DNA of 64,000 nt from Parelaphostrongylus tenuis (Eukaryota; Nematoda; Chromadorea; Rhabditida; Metastrongylidae): NCBI GenBank assembly GCA_019055375.1, contig JAHQIW010007303.1, positions 248,001 to 312,000 on the forward strand. The letters are read 5' to 3'. Below are positions 42,801 through 53,600 of the stretch, one piece after another (within the stretch, counting starts at the first letter, position 1; each line of letters begins with the position of its first letter). The notes under the pieces were generated by a model. That model worked only from the letters and a program-made list of their open reading frames with translations, ran no database searches and was not told the origin of the DNA. Made by a program: the position numbers and the translations under genes.

Positions 42801-45800
42801 TTAGCCTCAAAATGGCAAGGGTCACAGCGGAGCGATTTCACGTCACAATCACCCAGTCTACGAAAGAAATCGGAATTTTTGTAAGTGAAAATCAATTAAG
42901 AGTAGATCTAGACAAAGACGATAGCTACTCTCCTACAAGGGAATGATGGTGAAAATGTAAATTGTCAATCTCATTTTTCTGCATAAAAAGGAAGCGACTA
43001 TATCTGTTAAAAGTTCAGGAACGTCATCGGAGGTTTGTCCTATAAGTGTGCAAAAACGAAATCAATCAAAAAAAAAAAATGTGTAGAGAAGTGGAGTTTC
43101 TAATGAGGTCAAACAGTTCTCTTGAAGAGAAGGACCGTTGAGAAATGTTATTAGGCAACCTATACAGATTTTTAAGAAGCCATGTTTTTATTTGAGAGGT
43201 GAAGATATTTTGGACTTCTTTAGATTTCCACACAAAAACTTAATTGAAAATTTGGATAAGAATATCGATTGCGGGAGCAGAAAAGCAACTAGAACTCCTA
43301 GACGTTTGATTTTTTAGCCATTATCACCAGATAAGTGTGATGCAACTCAAAAGTTAAATAGCGTCAGAGACTTTTTCAGTTCATCACTTCAGTAGCTTCG
43401 AAAACTTTCTAGCGGAGCTCTTTTTCCCTTCACCATCAATGATTCACTTCATCACAGTGTTACAGTACTCCATCATACTGTAATGTATGATTGAGCAATT
43501 GCGAGTTTAGTGTTCAGGAAAGGATTTTATTGACATGCGACCGCTCCTCTTCGGAAGACCATCAACTCATTGTAAAACAGGTTCGGCGCCTAGTCTGACT
43601 AAGACCATTTATGGCCAGGCCGAATGTCCCATCACAAACGACGAAAACGAAATTAGTTTATGGAAAAACTGTGCAGTAAATTTCATAGCACTATTGGAGA
43701 AATGGATCTCTTATACTTTTAGGTTTTAAGAGAAATATTCTGTCGTGAAGTGTTCATTGCAAGGACAGATAGACCAATAGACAATTAAGATTTGTAGAAG
43801 GTATATTACGTTGGGAATTACTATAATAAAATGGAAACTGTGGAAAAAGATTTCCACCTTTCATTAATATCCAGGCATTTTTTCGCCGGAAATATAAAGC
43901 TATAGATGTTCAGCAGTTTTTATTCGAAAGATTTATGATTATCATTTCGTCGACAAAGTTTTCACTGTGATTTAGAAAGTGAAATGCAGTTTTACAATCA
44001 AAAATTGATTTATATGCAAAAGTCCATTTTGTAGCTTTTGCATAAAATTGGTTCCGGTTTCTTCAAGGATTCTTGAGAGTGTAGTTTTTTTTTTCTAATG
44101 ACTCGGTGGTTTTTCAAAAGTCTTCGAGGAAATCATTCAACCGGGAATGCTTGCGTTTCTCAGTGTAAGCAACGTAATTGAGAAAATCCAAGTCATTTGA
44201 TCACTTTGGTTTATTTAACTCTATGAGTTATCACATCACAGTATATAACGTTTAGAGAAAAAGGAACTTATTATAAATTGCGCATCTAAACTGATTAAAG
44301 TAAATAAAAAAAAGAGCTGCTCTTCTGAGCTGTCAGGGAGTAACAAACTGCCATGACTATTTCCTGAGATTAAGTACGCACTTCATGCCCCTGAGAATGT
44401 CAACGATAACTCATGACCTCATGTGGATGTTATGCGTATTGATCGATACTTGCTTTGAATTTCGGATACAGTCACATACAGTAACATAGAAAACTCACCA
44501 TGTTTCTGAGTACATTCCATCCAGACAAACATGATGATTACTCGTTTAGAGATATTAAATTGATGTAAAACGATAGTCGGCGAAACAAAAGTCACTGATT
44601 TGGCTAGCGTCAGGAAACCCCGGTTATAAGTGGTATTAATTTGTAGATTTCTAAGCTCCAGATTGTGGATGCTCAAGAAAGTTTTCGTATTACTAAAAAA
44701 CAGCGGAAAGAAAAAAATTTTGCTCAAATAATAACTAAACCACGTGACAATTTTGAAAATGCTTCATAGGCGTCGAACGCACTGTATTGAGAAGAACGAA
44801 ATTCAATCTTTGAAAATCGTGAAGTTGCTAATGATCGAGCAAAAGATCCTTTCTGGAAGTCTTGTGTTTGTTATGATCAAGCAGAGGAGCCATTTTGGAA
44901 GAGAAAAATGACTGCGCTTCTAGTTTGAGAAAACCGTTGGAACAATGTAAATAGTGATCATCTAGGTACTATGTAGAAGCTTCAGAGTACCTAACTCTTT
45001 TACGTACTGGATTCAGTTTGCAGAATGAGCTCTTCGTAGAGATTTCCGCAAAATCATTTAACTTTAGGGATTCGCAAGTTGAAGTTTTCTAATGAAGAAG
45101 AGATAACGGCGAAATGGTGATGGAAAGCGGCACAAAAAGTCCCTTATCCATTGGAACACCCTCCTATAACTGCTGGTGACATTAAACCACTGAAGTAATA
45201 TTGTGGAAAATCTTTTTTCATACTGATTGGATTTCTTGGTAACGTCTGTGCTGTATAAAATGAAAAGATTTCTTAAAGTTCTTTTTGATTAAGGTTCTGA
45301 AACCAAGCCTTTATTTAATCTTGACCGAATGAGGCTTATAGAATTCCTATGTATACCCATAAAAAAGCCTTTTTTCGTATTACTTGGAGAAATTTGTTAA
45401 TTGACATATACGCAAGATTTCATTGATTTTTGCAATGATAAACATTGACAGAAGAATTTACGCTTTTTTTAATTCAATCCATGTTGTAGAATCGAAAAAC
45501 AATATGAGTTAGCGGGAGGTAAAAAAGTGTATAGAGTGAGGAAGAAGCAAAACAACATTGAATTATTTCTATCTTTTAGGTCAGACCCTACCTTTCCCTA
45601 TTCTCTCCTCACCCCATGAGACTACAAAAGCAAAATAACTAAACTGCTTGTAGTGGAGAATGTATACGGTTGTATGACAGATGATTATTCGCGGTGATCC
45701 TTGTAGTCAAAAATTGCCGTGAAAAAAGTACCTCTTCTAATTTTGAGTTTACAAAGTAACTCTGAGCCTAAAAGGTTTGACCCTGATTGAAGAGATTAAG

Positions 45801-46436
45801 CTACTTTATTCTTTGCATCGTTTTGCTAGATGGAAGTGATTACTAAACACCGGATTTTGTGTTGATTCGTAAGAAGAAACTTTAAGAGGTTCCGAAGCCT
45901 TCTGATACAGATTATCGCAAATGTCAAGAAAGAAAAAGGCAATAAAAAAGAAGGTGGTTCATAGGTGAAAATCTTACCTGGAGAAGTTTTGCTGGAGCTG
46001 GAGGTGGAGTAAAATTATGCACCACATGGGAAAATAACAACAACACACCAAAAATAAGCCAGTTACGCAGCTGTAGTGAAAAATTGATTAAGTGCAAGTT
46101 TCCAGCGTCAAATGACTCATTGCTTCTTCTCGTCGAAGAATGTCCTCCAGATGATTGATTTCTATTCGGGAGCGTATCTTCATTAGTATTATCTACACGC
46201 ATGACGTCTGCCATCACCGAGTACGGTAGCGAACGAGTTGCTGTCGCCGTTGTAGGTAGTCGAATGCGCAGAAGTCGGTGATGGTGGTGGAGCCCCCCAT
46301 CGCTGGTGATGGTGCTTGTTGCGACCGATCGTCGTTCTCCTCGTCCCATATACTGTCTCATACCGACTACCGTATAGGACAATGATGAAATCAGGGTCAG
46401 CGTCGTATAGGAGTGCATTAAAACGAAGCTCGTCAA
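36704..46436 (-). CDS. Wnt family secreted ligand gene (gene-level entry)
   Basis: Eight consecutive minus-strand exons (42020-41903, 41778-41697, 40517-40382, 40311-40194, 40123-40002, 39807-39714, 38341-38255, 36811-36704) join in one frame to a TGA stop, giving about 290 residues with 24 cysteines, the usual Wnt count. Diagnostic stretches: [29 protein letters not shown] (acylated Ser motif), [22 protein letters not shown] and CDCKFVWCC. Wnts are lipid-modified secreted ligands for Frizzled receptors controlling cell polarity and fate. The 5' part (putative signal-peptide exon ending 45978, possible exon at 44603) is less sure. The loop between SPDPC and SGRVC is shorter than usual, a trait of divergent nematode Wnts; which C. 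elegans paralogue it matches (lin-44, egl-20, mom-2, cwn-1, cwn-2) I cannot tell. Introns hold SINE, mariner, tRNA-like and hammerhead repeats. Confidence 0.92.
36970..37320. repeat. tRNA-like palindrome in Wnt intron
   Basis: Minus 37034-36975 carries a degraded tRNA-like sequence (GTTAGCACGCGCC; GGTTCGATACC B box). A decayed inverted partner (GCAAAACTCGATGTC...AAATGATTAGCGCGCGCC) lies at 37232-37321. Same family as 5.14 and 40.78 kb. Confidence 0.5.
37724..37766 (-). ncRNA. Hammerhead ribozyme motif with intact core, family A, in Wnt intron
   Basis: Minus strand: helix I GTGCAA (37766-37761) pairs perfectly with TTGCAC (37729-37724); core CTGACGA (37760-37754); helix II GGC/GAC with one mismatch around TGGAAC (37753-37742); GAAA (37741-37738); helix III ACA/TGT; cleavable C (37730). 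The most complete copy in the window. Same strand as the Wnt gene, so it would be transcribed in its intron 9. Confidence 0.7.
38077..38119 (+). ncRNA. Degenerate hammerhead motif, family A
   Basis: Plus strand: CTAATGA (one core change), perfect GGT/ACC helix II, AAAGC for GAAAC, ACGTGT and C, then TTCCAC. Probably inactive. Confidence 0.35.
38255..38341 (-). CDS. Wnt gene exon 9
   Basis: 87 bp, acceptor ATACTTTTAG, donor TTCCAG/GTAATC, phase 0 both ends. Encodes [20 protein letters not shown] then RLCCGKGFQ, matching GT.GR.C......C..LCCGRG. Contains a possible N-glycosylation site (NET). Confidence 0.92.
38603..38757 (-). mobile_element. SINE-1 fragment in Wnt intron 8
   Basis: Body of SINE-1 (CACTTCGTTTGAGGTGAATG..., CCGGAGGGATGGAACGC) without its tRNA-like head. 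Confidence 0.65.
39230..39485 (-). pseudogene. Mariner transposase N-terminal relic in Wnt intron 8
   Basis: Minus strand reads [17 protein letters not shown], a stop, then [18 protein letters not shown], matching the second helix-turn-helix of mariner transposases (L.VS..TV...L). Interrupted by stops. Confidence 0.6.
39714..39807 (-). CDS. Wnt gene exon 8
   Basis: 94 bp, acceptor CTTGTCTCAG, donor CAACAG/GTGATG. Encodes [20 protein letters not shown] then [11 protein letters not shown], matching DLVYLE.SP.YC. Confidence 0.9.
40002..40123 (-). CDS. Wnt gene exon 7 (signature exon)
   Basis: 122 bp, acceptor TTATTTCTCAG, donor GATAA/GTATGT. Encodes [39 protein letters not shown]. Carries the Wnt signature with the serine that is palmitoleoylated in this family. 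Confidence 0.95.
40194..40311 (-). CDS. Wnt gene exon 6
   Basis: 118 bp, acceptor GCTCCTGTAG, donor CGTCTG/GTGAGT. Encodes [20 protein letters not shown], then [10 protein letters not shown], matching GCSDN..YG...SR.F and N..AGR. Confidence 0.88.
40382..40517 (-). CDS. Wnt gene exon 5
   Basis: 136 bp, acceptor TGTCATAAAG (not T-rich, but required by phase), donor GGAGG/GTAAGA. Encodes [33 protein letters not shown] and PGWEYG, matching TRE.AF..A..SAGV.....C.....C.C. Confidence 0.9.
40775..41145. repeat. Head-to-head tRNA-like palindrome in Wnt intron 4
   Basis: Minus tRNA-like copy (40860-40782, AGTGCAACGGGTTAGAGCATG) and plus copy (41029-41104, AGTGCAACGGTCCGAGCACG, B box GGGTTCGAGCCCC) in inverted orientation, with outer ends GTGCAAAAC / GTTTTGCAC. 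Intron separates exons 4 and 5 of the Wnt gene. Confidence 0.6.
41395..41475 (-). repeat. tRNA-like fragment
   Basis: Minus strand contains CTGGGTTCGACCCCTCCCACG (B-box-like) preceded by GGCCCACTAAGGTACACAC. No convincing cloverleaf; probably another tRNA-derived repeat. Confidence 0.35.
41697..41778 (-). CDS. Wnt gene exon 4
   Basis: 82 bp, acceptor GATGACACAG, donor AAATATG/GTTAGT, phases 0 to 1. Encodes [20 protein letters not shown] and onward to PPILKYG, equivalent to the ECQ.QF..RRWNC block. Confidence 0.85.
41903..42020 (-). CDS. Wnt gene exon 3
   Basis: Acceptor AGTGTTCAG (alternative start 42033), donor ATACAG/GTAAGC, ends in frame. Encodes [20 protein letters not shown] then [14 protein letters not shown], the Wnt N-terminal Cys and Q..LC..P region. 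Confidence 0.8.
42050..44490. other. Wnt 5' intron region, no repeat recognised
   Basis: AT-rich. The plus frame 43535-43729 ([19 protein letters not shown]) looks somewhat protein-like but has no acceptor/donor pair. Nothing else supported. Confidence 0.4.
44499..44603 (-). CDS. Possible Wnt gene exon 2
   Basis: Minus-strand frame reading [14 protein letters not shown] and [15 protein letters not shown] before the donor CATG/GTGAG. It can be joined to exon 3 only if that exon starts at 42033 (AAAACAG acceptor). Weak acceptor; speculative. Confidence 0.2.
45978..46436 (-). CDS. Wnt gene, putative 5' exon with signal peptide
   Basis: Open minus-strand frame ending at an excellent donor (CTCCAG/GTAAGA). 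Its end encodes [20 protein letters not shown] then [10 protein letters not shown], a hydrophobic signal-peptide-like core. A strong acceptor TTTTTCACTACAG at 46083-46071 suggests the exon may start at 46070; otherwise it opens from an upstream Met in the His/Ser-rich region. Link to the Wnt exons is by position and orientation, not proven. Confidence 0.4.
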
Positions 46437-46770
46437 AATTTAACACCATGCGCTGTCTTGCACTACGGCAGTAAAGCTAACAATAAATGCAGAAGAATGT
46501 GATGTTGAGTGGATTTTCGTGCGAACACGAAATATGGACCAGGTGGCTAGATACACGAAACGTCAGTTGGAACTCGTAATAGCACCTTGAATGGCAGAGG
46601 AACGATTTGGTCAGGTGCCTCGGCAAATACGAGGATAAACAGGTGTAAAAACAGCCATTCGTAATTGAAAAACTGTGACAAACATATATCAACAAACATC
46701 TGGGGGTGAGCACTTTCAAACCCTGCTGCATTTGTTGAGACAAAAATGCAACTACGCTATATCACCTCAG

Positions 46771-47731
46771 TCAGCCTCAACAACAGGAAGCTCTTCCAAA
46801 AAAGTCATACATCAAACGCCATTTTCGGTGAGTGAAATCTTCTATAGCAAAGAAAACTTTTAAACAATTGCTTCCTTTCGGATCCTAAAGAGAAATCGGA
46901 AAAAACCCTTTTTGATGGAAATCGTGGTGAATTACTTCCAAACCAAAAGCCATTAGAGGCTTTCAGAGCGTCATTGTTTCTTCAACTCTGTTGCTTCTCG
47001 CAAACATAGTATATCGTTTTTGAGTGAATCTCCATATATTAGAAACTATTAGCGCAGCACTGAATGATCTGTTTACCTGTTTCAAAATTTAAATTTGGAT
47101 TTCTGACACTGAAAAAGTTGTAGAACAGCTTCTCAAGAAAAGACCCTTCAAATCGTACATATTAATTTCTTCTCTATCATACGTCAATATTGCAAAAAGG
47201 GCCTCGCTTTCTGAACAAGTGCGAAGAGTATCATATTTGCTGCTAGTCTTCATAATACATAAGCTCTTTGCTTCGCCTATCTATATGTCATCTAACAAAT
47301 TGCAGTATCACTTCCTTTGAAGAAATCGCTATCAATCTAATAGAATAATAGTTTCATAAACTATCACATTTATCATCGATTCAAAAAATCATGCTGGAGT
47401 GTATGATGAAGGCCCAGAATGTACAGCCATCTCGAGTTACCAGAAGAAGCAACTCTTGATCAGTAGTTCCAGGTGAGAACGAAAAAAAACGGCGAGGAAT
47501 CCTCATTATACGGTTAAATCCACACTTGCACCTTACCAGTTGCTCATCAACTGCAGGTAAAGAAATAGATCAAGAACACTGGGAAATGGATATTAAGGTG
47601 ATACTGTGTGGTTAAGCCATCGTTGAATACTTAGCTGGGGAGTTGCCTGATAGCGTTTCAATTTAGTGTCGTGTAAAAGGAACTCTGCCACTAAAGATTG
47701 TCAATCGCTGGCCTTCCTCAGAAGGTATAAG
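46771..47731 (+). CDS. Candidate plus-strand exons upstream of Wnt, unknown protein
   Basis: Exon-like pieces: 46771-46827 (ATCACCTCAG/…TTTTCG/GTGAGT; SASTTGSSSKKVIHQTPFS), 47400-47472 (VYDEGPECTAISSYQKKQLL, donor TCCAG/GTGAGA), a 17-bp piece 47540-47556, and 47667-47731 (TTTCAATTTAG acceptor, donor TATAAG/GTATGT; VSCKRNSATKDCQSLAFLRR). The last three share compatible phases. Would be divergent to the Wnt gene. No family recognised. Confidence 0.25.
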
Positions 47732-47889
47732 GTATGTACTCAATCCATAAAATGTAATTATGTCATAGCCGATTCACCTAGTTTCCAACTGGCGTATAAA
47801 ACAAAGCACTTCACACTCAGCATCGCATTAATTTGTGATTCGATATTTCCTTCACTATCGGCTGAAACGAAGAATTTTTTTAGATAATT

Positions 47890-48500
47890 TTCTTTTGTAA
47901 ATGATTAGTTGTGTGTGTTTTTCTATACACCACATAATTTCATACGCTGCACTGTACTGAGCACTTGATCGTCCAAACCAGTTCAGAGATCTTTTTAGAG
48001 CGGATTACGGTCACGAAGGAAGCCCCCTATTCTAGATTGTCAGGAATGTGACTTTCAGCTATAAAAAATTAATGAACATCTTAGTTGATTTGTGAAACCA
48101 CCACGTGCTACAAATCGCTGCGGAATCTCACCTAAAAATTATCGATACTGCATCCGTAAGAAGTTTCTAGGTATTTTAGATTCATATTCATTACACATCT
48201 TGTAGTTCAGTGTTAAACTTATTAGGAAATACTAAAAGTAGGAATCAAAAAAGATGAATAAGAATCATAAACATTGCGGCTAGTAAATTTTTAACTTCAG
48301 CTGCAAATCTGTTTATTCCACAGTAGGACAACTATGTGTAAAATTCATGGCACTTTGGAAGTGTTTTTCGGCCGAGGCTCAGTATACCAGCGTACACTTC
48401 CATAATTCTTATATTATTATTCGGTGGAGAATGTGTTCAATAAGTTTATTCAATACGACTCAGCATGGCTTCTGTAAGCTTTCACGGTGCTACTGAAACA
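47890..48500. other. No gene or repeat recognised
   Basis: AT-rich sequence without splice-bounded frames. Confidence 0.4.
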
Positions 48501-48507
48501 GATAATA

Positions 48508-49014
48508 GGTTGGGGAAAATGCTTTGAAAAAATGTTTGTTAAAAATTTATGTAGGCACGCTTCTCCGACAAAAGATCGATTCCGCAAGCATAAAATTCCA
48601 ATTTGTTGCTGTTGAAGAAATGATTGATCGAGTTGTTAAAGAGGGATTTTCTTTAGTCGCTTCAAACACACTTTGACGATCAACTTCTTTTGGGCGACCT
48701 GAACGCGGTTGATTTTCCAAACTTTCTTTGCCTTCGTCAAGCTTTTTGAGCTACCTGTAGTACTTTTGCAACTGCATCTTCGCTCCAAGCGAGACTGATG
48801 CATTCACTTTCCACCGTTGCATTTGAACCAACAGTCATTCGTGCAGCATCACCAACCTAATTTGCTCTCCTGTTAACTTCATCTTGAAATAGGTAGATAA
48901 AGTATATATCAATCAATGCGGGAGAAGAAGGGCTTTCAAATGAGCTCAAGAAGACAAAAATGGCCAGCAACCAAAAAAAGTTATAAGCGTTTTCTCAGAA
49001 CTTTTTCCCCAACC
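48508..49014 (-). mobile_element. 507-bp internally deleted mariner with both ends
   Basis: Terminal inverted repeats (GGTTGGGGAAAATGC... and its complement ...CTTTTTCCCCAACC) flanked by TA on both sides, the mariner target. Minus strand starts MKLTGEQIRLVMLHE, continues KKLDEGKESLENQPRSGRP (helix-turn-helix linker) and jumps to NHFFNSNKLEFYACGIDLL, the transposase C-terminus; the catalytic middle is absent. A mobilisable deletion derivative. Confidence 0.85.
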
Positions 49015-49504
49015 TATTTGTGGTTAATAAGGAGTTTTGTCAATGAACACAATTGGTCGTCGTTTCAGTTGTACATCAACGGTTGCAGACGCTTTGGTTT
49101 CTGATGATGTTCGACAGTTTTCTGGCAGATAACTCGTAATAGCTTTTATTTCAATTTCTTTAAATTTGGGCACTGTAAAGGTTTCGGTTACTATATAGTT
49201 CAATCTGACGACCTTCGCCGTGGCCTACCTTTTCCGATCCTAATTACATGTTTTTTCGTACTTTCCTTGAAAGCAGTCGAATCGTTGTTTGTAGATCAGT
49301 GTCCTTTGCTGTCTTCAATTTCATCAATGATGGTGAGCTAGTCTCCATTTCATTTGGCTCTCAGCATTCTCATCTCCACAACTAAGTTTTTGAAAAAAGC
49401 GAAAACACAGCGTTAAGTTGATAATCTTACATAAAATGTTAGGTCCAGATCTGTTTGAGACATAGAAAATAGTGCTTCTTTGACTTTTTATCATCCGTCT
49501 TCAC

Positions 49505-49748
49505 GAAGTTTTTTTTTTTTCATAGTGCGGATCCCACTACTTCTAGCACTCATCTCTTCTGGGTATTCTTCATGAACGTCGTTGAAAGCTGGTTGAGTTG
49601 TCTTCTTGCAATCCCGAGGATAGCCTGGCCGTAGCGTCCTATAGGGTGCTCTTTATGGACCGCTGGAGTGTTAAGAGGGAAGGGTGTGGGGTTCGACTCC
49701 AGTGCGCCGCGCTGAGCATCACAACCACTCAGCCATGTCACCCTCGAA
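49505..49748 (-). mobile_element. SINE-2, with intact tRNA-like head
   Basis: Minus strand: GGGTGACATGGCTGAGTGG, GTTGTGATGCTCAGC, B box GTCGAACCCC, tail with a T-run complement (12 A). The best-preserved head of this family; A and B boxes match a Ser/Leu-type tRNA. Confidence 0.75.
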
Positions 49749-50481
49749 AAAAAATGCTTTATTTTGCTTTTCTCTTATTCCTATTCCAGTGGTCTAATAT
49801 AAATTAAACCACTAAAAATACAGAGACATTCTAACAAGGATATGAAGCAAAGGGGTCTCTTATAAAATAATATATTCCGGTAGAGTTCATAACATCCTAG
49901 TACCACTTTTGTGTATTGAACTATGTAAATTATGATCTTTCTTATACTTTTGAAATATTTAATGCTGGTCCGAAGTGGCGCGTTATCGGTTATTGATCTA
50001 GGCAGTTGAATGTACACGGCTCCCTGTTTTCAAAGAGTGGGAAAACCATTTTGACTTGTTTATATGAGCCACCATATTCATAGAAATTTATAGGTGTATC
50101 GGACATATAATTGGCAAAGTCAGACAAAAAAAAATTAGTTCACTTACAGGAAATTTGTTAGATGGTTGCTCTATCAAACATCAGGATGCGGACTTATAAG
50201 TGATGAAAAATTTCGCAGATACATCGTGATTGGTTCGACACCGCATTGACCAAAACCACATTTTTACGCATTCGACAAGTTGATGCCAAAGCTTTCTTCA
50301 TGGAGTAATCGCTAACTTGACATGCCAAAATCTACCCAAAGCAGACTGATATCTGTGGTTATCTCTTGCGAATTAATCACTGATCAAGTATATTACAGAT
50401 GTCAGAACTTGATGTAAAGCAAGCCACAGGCAGCAGCCACAAGCCTCACAATCCTAAAAGCCCCATACTCGACTGCCGGTC

Positions 50482-50655
50482 ATTATAATGCCAGGTGATT
50501 CCATCATCTGACTTATGGCAGTTTTTACTCGGCATCGATTCCTTCATAGAGGAGTAGAACTCCAAAGGATTGGCTGAACCGAGGGACGATGCCACTGATG
50601 AGTCCCGGTAAGAAACAGACGCCTCGTATAGCACTCAGACATGGCTCAAAACATG
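50482..50655 (+). repeat. Hammerhead repeat, family C, copy 2
   Basis: Homologous to 29.83-30.01 kb over about 175 bp (CCATCATCTGACTTATGG, GGCTGAACCGAGGG, CTGATGAGTCCC, GTATAGCACT, GGCTCAAAAC). Confidence 0.65.
50590..50634 (+). ncRNA. Hammerhead ribozyme motif, family C, helix II damaged
   Basis: CTGATGA (50595-50601), GAAA (50612-50615), cleavable A (50628) and TAGCAC (50629-50634) pairing with TGCCA (one mismatch). Helix II GTCC...GGAC is shortened to GTCCCGGTAA, so folding is doubtful. Useful with copy 1 to fix the family consensus. Confidence 0.45.
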
Positions 50656-50659
50656 TATA

Positions 50660-53600
50660 TCTTTAGTGTGAAACATTAATATGCTGTTTCTCAAAAATCT
50701 ATTTCTTTATCAAAATCAGAATTCGACTAATATTTCTGAACTGTTTTCAGATTCAGCAGAGTGACGTCTATCACTTAATGATAATTCAATCATTTCTCAC
50801 CGCAATCCATTGGAGGGCACCGTAGCCTCACTGCAGACCACAGAATAACAGGACTGCTTATCTCACTTTCAAGGTTTTCTAATCGGGGACCAGTCAATAG
50901 TCAGGATAGCGCTCATTACACTCTTAGAACAATATTCCCAAAAACTTGAATATGAGTTTGGTAGTTTCTGGCTGTGTGGATTGTGTATGATCTCGAATTT
51001 TCCAGGCTGTGAAATAAGCGACATCTACAAAGCTAGTCATTACAAGATAAATACTGGGGCAATAACTTGATATTTACATACCAAAGCAAAGAATTTAGCA
51101 GGGAGAAAATTCTGACAATATCCTGCACAAACCACTTGCCGTAACTTTCTCTCCCAGGCAGAATCTCGACAAAGGCTTTTCTTTGAAGTCTTGAAAGAGC
51201 TCAGTGGAGTGAATACTAAAGTTTACTTCTTGCCTGACTGCTAGGAGCCATGGGTCGCTGGCATTTCTCATTCTTTAAATTGCGTGGTTTTCTTATGGCG
51301 GTTATTTTTGCGATCACTTTTCTCAAAAACACCTGAATCTTCATGGTTTACAATCGCGACTGATGCTCTAACCAAAAGTGATTAAGCACAGTCTAATCAC
51401 GACTTGTATAAAAACATTTTTTTCCAAAAAACCTTTACCTAAATTCATGGAAAAACGAAGACCTTCAAAATAACCAGAGGATAATGGTTAACAGTACGAT
51501 ATTTGAGAAAAAACAATTAAAATTTTTAAGATACTTCTTCATGTAGCGATTGCTAGTGTTTGTAAGCATTATGTCGTCTGATATGAACTAGCAAAAAAAA
51601 AAGAATAGAGACAAGGGTTTTGCTTGTTGAAGTTGTTTCTAAATTGGCATCCATCATACGCTTTTGCATTGGCACATTACATTACACATAGAAGAGGAAA
51701 CATGTGTGTCAATTCGGTTGTTCGTCACTTTGAGAAACCAGTTACATGTCGTCAGTGTTGTCACAGCATAAAATCAAAAACAGCCTCAGTTGTTTGTTTG
51801 CCCTTTTGCCGTCCGAAAAAAAGTTTACTAAAGTCAAAACTTAGAAATCAAGACTTTTTTTGCTGCCACTCGCGATTATTCCTCCATATCAACATCATTT
51901 AGTATCTTTACAAGCGATCATTGCAGGGATGGAGACAAACTCAATAACAATTCGACAACATTACTAAGTGAGAGTGATCAATAATCAGAAAGCAGTCCAC
52001 TCGCACAGAAGCTTAAAAATCGTGGTTTCCGACAGACGCGAAAAAGCGTAAGGGATTATTGAGTTGTGCGTAGAATCCATGATATTGGCTGATACGAACT
52101 GAATTTTGCAGAAATGAAAAAATTGTCCTCAATTTTTGTACCTGCAGCAAGATCCTTCCAACAGTTGACGTCTTTTTGCATGCTGCTGAGCGTCGGAATG
52201 TGACTCACATCCAATTTGTTCGACAAACAAGGTCTCTCAATTGAGGAGTAGCTCAGTATTCTAATAGGGATTCCTATATAAGTCAATCTTTGCCACAGCT
52301 ACGTAGAGGTAATGCTCTGGATTCTTTCTGATTAGGAGGGAACAAATGAAAAACCGATCTCATTCGCTAGAGAAGAACTTTTCATAGGAGTGTTAGTACC
52401 TCGAAAGCTGAGACTCGTGGCTACAGTCTCACGTAGTCGGTTTTTCAAAACACTCCTTTATCATGCTGTAACATTCAAAATAAAACTATGTTTCATGAAA
52501 TCACTGGTTTCTCCTCTTATCTCGTTTATATTTCCTAGACAAAACTCCTTTGTTAGAATTCTAGTAGTCAAGCTACAGCAAGAGCTTCAAGGAGCTCAAA
52601 AATGTGTTTGCCTCTGAAAAGCTCTTTTGACTTTTTGATCTCTCTGGCCTTTTGATTTGTACTTTGAACATCACCGGTTTGAGCTCTTTCTTTAAACTAT
52701 TTCATAGTAATCATCTGACAGCGTAGTGTTTGCTGGTTCTCAGTAAGTGCTTATTTCCTAAAAATACGGTTTCGCGGGAGAAAATAAGATCGAATTTTAC
52801 GTTTTCAGCAGGATTATTTACAGGCCATTCGACAAGGCGAGGGCCACGGCAAGTAGAAGGGCATAGGGCGGGTGAGACGGGACAGTCTATATATTGTCAA
52901 TCAATTCATAATTTTTCATCCGCTTTGAGAGAAACTTTAGATAAAAAGATTGACTGAGATGCTACGAAAATTACTCTGCACAATGATGCGCTTTTCGGCC
53001 TCCAGCTAATTAGACGTGCGGTAAAATGAAGGCAAAAGGCAAGTGAAGCATAATTTTCGATGTAGATGCTACATCGTTATAAAGGGGTGTTTTGAAAAAT
53101 TGGCGACGTGAAGCTGTAGCCTCAAGTCTCAGCTTTCGAATGGTTAGTAGCGAGCCTAAGGAAGATTTCTCTCCTGAGAATCAAATCAGCTTTTTATTTG
53201 CTCTTTCCTAAATAGAAAAAACCTTACACTGTTTCTATTTTCGACCAATAACAAAGACACGCAAAAAGAAAAAGATGCTACTGTGACGCACTCTGCAGAC
53301 TGCTAAAGCTTACTGGTTCTAGTGAGCATTACTTTATGCTGTGCTTGTATTACTGCCACAAATTATCTACTCAAAATTCGAGATCGATGGCACATTGAAC
53401 CGTGAACAAAGCAGAAATTATATTGCGGCTCGCATGAAAGTGGTAGACTGAAGCAGTATATTACTGGCTCGGATTGAGCATCTTGTTCCACTGTTCCCAT
53501 TTCACTGCAGTACACTAAGCACTCGCGCTTAAACCATTTCTTAAGAGATGTTTTGACTTCAATGCGCATGACGCTAAAATACCATTTGTTTCATTTTTGA

